From positions 1,449,001 through 1,513,000 of the forward strand of contig NZ_JAMXSR020000002.1 of NCBI RefSeq assembly GCF_024124765.2: a stretch of 64,000 nt of DNA. Direction: 5' to 3'. The DNA comes from Sphingomonas sp. H160509 (GTDB lineage: Bacteria; Pseudomonadota; Alphaproteobacteria; Sphingomonadales; Sphingomonadaceae). Shown here piece by piece: positions 60,501-64,000 of this stretch. Under the pieces are notes generated by a model. That model had not been told where the DNA came from. It did no database searches and saw only the letters and a program-made list of their open reading frames with translations. A program made the translations under genes and the position numbers. Numbering within the stretch: position 1 is the stretch's first letter; each line of letters begins with the position of its first letter.

Positions 60501-60919
60501 GCAAGGCCGCGGCGATCCGCGACCTAACGGCCGGCGGGCTGGTCCTGCAGGTCTCGCTCCAGACCGCGGGTGCCGATGTCACGACCGTCGACCTCTCGGT
60601 CGGCAACACCCGTTACGCGCTGGCGGCGCGCGATCCGGCCTCGTACCCGATCGTCTGGACACCGACGACGCTGCCGCAGGCGTCGCTCGCGCTGATGAAC
60701 GGCACGCAGACGCTGTCGCGGATCGACCGGCAGGGGAGCTTCGCGCTGTTTCGGTTGATCGCCGCCGCCGAACGCATGCAGAATGCCGGCGCGCAGGCGA
60801 TCGTCGTCTGGTTCGGCGACGCACCCCATCGCACCGCATTACGCGTGACCTACGCATCGGCCGACAACCCGTTCGCGCGCAACGGCCCCTTCTCCTTCCG
60901 CTGCCCGGAGCGGTTATGA
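57524..60919 (+). CDS. tssM: T6SS membrane protein TssM (IcmF)
   Basis: 1131 aa, normal for the family, in a single unbroken frame. N-terminal helices at about 11-35 and 44-63, Walker A GPPGSGKTS at residues 121-129, DTAGRY-type VLVDTAGRYTTQDSD, and a third helix near 425-445 (FAAVAIVMLFLWD) before the periplasmic IcmF part. ETMLNDQYSATILASCRTTT and NRRFPFDAAATTEVSPAELQ are typical of the C-terminal IcmF domain. Its stop overlaps the tagF start. Confidence 0.96.
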   Translation: MSGIEKLQRNWYVMIVPAGVIIALLGSVGLPMLFPALNSSRFRFGLIIAVVVVFGAVAGWRAWRGRRNAGAIAEGIATPDRGEADAAAVSTRLREALAELRKASGRRKNYLYAKPWYVIIGPPGSGKTSAFLNSGLRFPYADGALKGEGGTRNLDFWFTDDAVLVDTAGRYTTQDSDPRGDAKGWERFLTLLRRTRPLEPVNGIIVTIGVDMLVSEDRERIDAHAAAIRRRLQELRSTLRIAAPVYLLLTKTDLLEGFGDFFADLAADGRRAVLGGTLAIDEPVTAATMTAAFDRMVEAIDARTAKRLQDEPDRQRRSRIIGFSAQLLSLRERFARLVGGMLPEDDAPGHRLRGFYFASSKQEGSPIDRLLASLATSYDGIASPAATTRTRAFFLNRLFAEVMFPEAGLVEPEPVVQRRRHLANIGGIAAFAAVAIVMLFLWDGSFQANKGLQAADLSGARAAAAAITASGADLAEVRADDPDLEQMLPVLDRLRALPGGYAAQLSGRPSWRMRLGLYQSGHAQAARATYLESLQRIMLPRLLLELEQALRTDAQTPIRLYDPLTTYLMLGGYGPIDTRAVGAWVRNDWATTALPGADREDVRHRLAVHLDALLADDDLGRVWANRRAPLDGRLLAQSRAAVIGLPLADRAYAMLRQRAAASGHPDWLASAVMAESDGRAFRNGDTVMALSVPWFFTRDGYKRAFGPGLADIGAELDRDLWVLGSDGAKVSVRDQLPAINDTVARSYAQDYIAAWDHVLATPQPADYFGDRQALGSFTRTQSPLRTLLDQTVRNTTLGTSQASSARFDAGTAIQAHFRPAAAFTRGEAGAPPPVDALVQAVRQAASAASAGAMPGANVGGDALRGQFASALGDLSTAGVSAPPQLQSFVGGIGRNGRGAAARTTETMLNDQYSATILASCRTTTNRRFPFDAAATTEVSPAELQRVYGNNGEIDGFVRGNLQPLLVQAPERWRWRTNDTVASRFSPSSADSFRKAAAIRDLTAGGLVLQVSLQTAGADVTTVDLSVGNTRYALAARDPASYPIVWTPTTLPQASLALMNGTQTLSRIDRQGSFALFRLIAAAERMQNAGAQAIVVWFGDAPHRTALRVTYASADNPFARNGPFSFRCPERL

Positions 60920-61399
60920 GCGAAACCCGCCCCCTTCCTGTTCGGCAAACTGCCCGCATTCGGCGACTTCCTGTGCCGCGGCCTGACGCTGGAGGCGCAG
61001 CGTATCTGGGACCGGCGCTGCATCGACACGCTAGCCACGACACGCGCGCGCGGCGGCGAGGCGTTCGACCGCATCCTCGAGACGACGACGCCCCGTGGCT
61101 TCGTGCTGGAGCCGGGACGCGGCGAAGCCTATTGGCAAGTGGGGTGCGCGGCCTTTTCGTGCGACCGGGTCGGCCGGCCGTTCCTGTTCGTACTGGGCGT
61201 GGTCGGCGGTCGCGGACTGCGCGACGACGGCGAATGGATGGCGCCGAGCCTCGAACGCTGCCTGTACGACGCGTTCCTCCAGCAGCGTGATGCCGCCGCG
61301 ATCCTCGACGATGCCGTCAACGCGCTGGCCAATATCCCTCCCAAGGCCGAGATCGCCTCCCCGCCGATGCGGGAATGGCAGGCGGACTGGACGTTATGA
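60916..61399 (+). CDS. tagF: T6SS protein TagF (ImpM, frameshift)
   Basis: About 160 aa. Removing one C from the run at 60930-60934 gives MSETRPFLFGKLPAFGDFLC, the ImpM signature (GKLPxxGDF), and RIWDRRC, EAYWQVGCAAFSCDRVGRPF and PFLFVLGVVGG follow. TagF is a post-translational repressor of T6SS firing in other systems, often beside PP2C. It overlaps tssM and the PP2C gene by an ATGA each. Confidence 0.9.
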
Positions 61400-62166
61400 C
61401 GATGCGATCGCCGGCAGCCCTCCGTCTCGAGCAGGCATATCGAACTCATCCGGGGACGGTGCGTGCGGTCAACGAGGATGCAGGCGTGGTCCGTCTGCAA
61501 GCCGGGCTATGGGCCATTGCCGACGGGATGGGAGGGGCACGAACGCGGCCAATGGGCCTCGCGCACGATCGCCGACGCCCTGGAGCACATCGCGCTTCCG
61601 CTCGCGATAGAGGGCGCGGCCGATGCCGTGACGGAGGCGCTGAAGGCTGCGAACGCGACGATCTGGGCCGCGACCCGCAAGAGCGGCGCACCGATCGGAT
61701 CGACCGTGGCGATATTGCTGATCCGTGACGACCGCTATGTCGTGTTGTGGGCCGGCGACAGTCGCGTCTATCGCCACCGGGCGGGTACGCTGACCCAGCT
61801 CACCACCGATCACACCGAGGTGGAACGGATGATCGCGCGGGGGCTGCTCGATCGCCGGGATGCCGCGGACCATCCGTTTCGCAACGTGCTTGCGCGGTCG
61901 GTCGGTACGTCCGAGGCCCTGCTGCTCGACCGGATCGAGGGATCGCTCGCGGGGGGGCGACGTGTTCCTGCTATGCAGCGACGGGTTGAGCGGAATGGTC
62001 GACGATCGTGAAATTCGCCGTGCACTCGTATCCGCATCACCCGACCGGGTCGCGCAACTGCTGCTCGATCGCGCCCCTCGAACGTGGCGCGCAGGACAAT
62101 GTGACGGTGACGATCATCGGCTGCGAACAGGCGACACAGATCGGCGCGCTGCTGCTCGAAATCTGA
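61396..62166 (+). CDS. PP2C-family Ser/Thr phosphatase of the T6SS (PppA-like, frameshifts)
   Basis: About 256 aa. Metal-binding blocks: VRAVNEDAGVVRLQAGLWAI followed by ADGMGGH (after removing a G near 61527), VVLWAGDSRVYRHRAG, LLCSDGLSGMVDD (after removing a G at 61946-61952) and GAQDNVTVTII (third correction near 62083). It would remove phosphate added by the Ser/Thr kinase at 38739-40771, resetting the system. It starts at an overlap with tagF and converges with tagH. Confidence 0.88.
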
Positions 62167-62233
62167 TGGCGTGGGAACGGCGCCGTGACGATCGTTCCCC
62201 CTTTTGCGTTGGCGACCCGCGCCGATCTGCTCC

Positions 62234-63455
62234 CTATCGACGTGGGCGAGCAACCGCCGCAGCATCCAGGCAGCGCGCGTATTCGGTGCGGAAGGCCTTG
62301 CTGAACAGGTCCATGAATGCTTCGTCGGCATCGCGCACCACGCCCTCGAACTCGTCTTCATAGGCGTGCCACAACGCCGCGGCGCGCGCTTGCGGCAGCA
62401 GCTTCGCCAACCAGCCGCCACCCCGCCGCCGCGCGCGGATCGCGGCGGGCGAGAACCGCTTGATCGTCTGCTCGATCGCCGCACGCATCGCCGCCGCCGT
62501 CGCCATCTCGTGCAGCTGGATATCGCGGAACGCATCGTCGATCGCCAGCTCCGCCGGCATGAAACCCGGCTGCGGCGGCTGCAACAGCGTATCCAACATC
62601 CGCTCGGGCGACCGAATGAACTTGATCGGATTGTTGCCGTCGAGCTCGATCGTCGTCGACACGACGCCGAGATCCGCCTTGGCTCGCGCCCGTGCCTCGA
62701 CCAGCGCGGCCAGGCCACCCAGCATCCGCAGCATCAGATCGGTGCGGGGCGGAACGGTGACGTCCGGCTCGGGATCGCGCGGTTCCGTGCTGTCGTTTCG
62801 CGGTTCGGTACCGTGCGTCGGGACATCCTCCAACGCGCCCCAGCCACGCGTGACCGCGGGCGGCGGCGGAAGGACCGCATCGACCGCTTTCGGGCCGCGC
62901 TCCGCCAATTCTCCCCAGAGCTGAGCGGCGGACGGCGACGACTGTTCCGACGGTTCGCTCGCCCATGCCGAGACCGAGAGCGGCGCCGGCGTGTCCCATC
63001 CACCCCCGTCGAACGGCAGCGGTACCGCCTCCTCGTTCGTGTTGGCGGTCGGTGAAGCCGACCGGGATGACGGTGCCGGCGCGACCTCGTTCCATTCGCT
63101 CCATCCTGAGCCGACGACCGCGGCGGGTGGCGATGCCGCGCCGGCACATTCCGCCAGCACCTCGTAAGCGCCGATCACGATCCGGTCGCCGTTCGCAATC
63201 CGGTGCGGCGCCGTCAGCCGCCTCGGTCGCGCCGTTGACGAACGTCCCGTTGGTGCTGCGGTCGGTCAGTACATAGGTCCCGTCGCGGTAGCTGATCTCG
63301 CAGTGGCGCGACGACAGGTGGTTCTTGCGGTCCGGCAAACTCCAGTCGGCATGGACCGACCGCCCGACGATGGCGCCGTGCCGTACCAGCCTCAGCATCG
63401 TCGGCGCACCATTCTCGAGCGTGTCCATGCCCTGTATCGACAAAACCAGCGTCAT
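62234..63455 (-). CDS. tagH: T6SS-associated FHA-domain protein TagH (frameshift)
   Basis: About 406 aa. N-terminal FHA domain reads phosphothreonine: IVGRSVHADWSLPDRKNHLS and SSRHCEISYRDGTYVLTDRS then TNGTFVNG. After a break near 63205-63215 it continues as IANGDRIVIGAYEVLAECAG, then a Pro/Ser/Glu-rich middle and the T6SS-FHA C-terminal domain (PERMLDTLLQPPQPGFMPAE, DIQLHEMATAAAMRAAIEQT). It is the expected phospho-target or scaffold of the kinase/PP2C pair. The start ATG at 63455 overlaps the upstream stop. Confidence 0.88.
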
Positions 63456-64000
63456 GCAGCGCACTCCATCGTTTCGGCCATCCGCGCACCGGCGTCGAGG
63501 ATCGCGTCCAGCCCGGCATCGCCGTGCGGTGCCGCCGCCAGGATCACCGCGGCCGCGGCAAAGCGACCGGTCGCATCGCGCGGCGCGAGGAACGGCGCGG
63601 AACCTTCGGGGGGCTACGGATCCGCCCGCCATGAACGCCGCCCAGGCGCATAGTCGCTCGGGTGTCGGCGTGCGCATGGTCCGCGCGATCGCTTCGGCGT
63701 CGCGACGGCGCGCTTCCGACGGGTCGCGCAACCAGGCCGTGACGGTCGCCATCGCATCCGCGTCGGGCTGGCGCACGAGATCGTACACGCCCCGTGCCGC
63801 CCACAGCACCGCCTCGTAGCGCGGCATCGCCACCGCGAGGAAACAGGCCGCGTCCGCCCCCCTGCGTCGTGCCCGCAGTCGCGCGAAGCAATCATCGGGT
63901 GCCAGCCGGTCGTCGGCACCCGCCGGCCACTCCAGCAGCGACCGCACCTGCCCCGCCTCGGTCCATACCGATCCATGCCAGGGGCCCGCTCATGCAATGA
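63452..64000 (-). CDS. DUF6931-like T6SS-linked protein, partial at the right edge (frameshift)
   Basis: Runs off the window; the visible part begins before LLEWPAGADDRLAPDDCFAR. The sequence ACFLAVAMPRYEAVLWAARG, WLRDPSEARRRDAEAIARTM and LCAWAAFMAGGSVAP matches a family found beside tagH in other T6SS loci. After removing one G at 63608-63613 it ends DAGARMAETMECAA, with a TGA overlapping the tagH start. Function unknown. Confidence 0.7.

Overview
The window looks like a chromosomal segment of a high-GC alphaproteobacterium, most likely a sphingomonad (Sphingomonas or a close relative). This rests on protein-level resemblance (split GcvPA/GcvPB glycine dehydrogenase under a tandem glycine riboswitch, an HPr-rel-A type cassette, Pho/Pst layout, RcnB-like protein) and on many short palindromic intergenic repeats. 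It is an inference; no rRNA is present to anchor it.

Layout. 1-3720: glycine cleavage operon (gcvT-gcvH-gcvPA-gcvPB, minus strand) behind a tandem glycine riboswitch. 3961-7206: glmU-glmS (amino-sugar and cell-wall precursor supply). 7269-8293: gph phosphatase and a VanZ-like membrane protein. 8290-10827: a four-gene minus-strand cassette (Tat-signal small protein, PqqD-like chaperone, HprK-related kinase, nucleotidyltransferase) that resembles a peptide-tailoring system without a cyclase. 11041-18521: phoR-pstSCAB-phoU-phoB, with a Pho-box-like site before pstS. 18638-28145: mixed metabolism and small regulators (secreted small protein, SDR, S24 regulator with palindromic operator and two small divergent genes, glutaryl-CoA dehydrogenase plus CoA-transferase, sugar MFS, orphan 2Fe-2S subunit, RcnB-like protein, prolyl hydroxylase-like protein). 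28542-30429: recJ and tRNA-Glu. 30430-35157: an accessory stretch after the tRNA, with a broken DUF2239 gene, a long-type phosphatidylserine decarboxylase, a cupin, and a TetR/hydrolase divergent pair with two operator palindromes.

35382-64000: a type VI secretion system (T6SS). A long minus-strand series runs response regulator, histidine kinase, tssB, tssC, hcp, an unrecognised 480-aa protein, tagJ, tssE, tssF, tssG, clpV, Ser/Thr kinase, peptidoglycan hydrolase. Diverging from it are tssK, tssL, tssM, tagF and a PP2C phosphatase, facing tagH (FHA) and a DUF6931-like gene at the right edge. Kinase, phosphatase and FHA protein together suggest threonine-phosphorylation control of the apparatus. 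tssA, tssJ and vgrG are not visible here. Left of the locus lies a second copy of the unrecognised T6SS-linked protein and a decayed copy of the histidine-kinase tail.

Data quality matters: about 25 genes need one or more 1-base corrections, mostly at C/G runs, to give full-length proteins. These include essential genes (glmU, clpV-like ATPase cores, pstS), so most are probably consensus errors rather than decay. Coordinates of such genes are given across the breaks.
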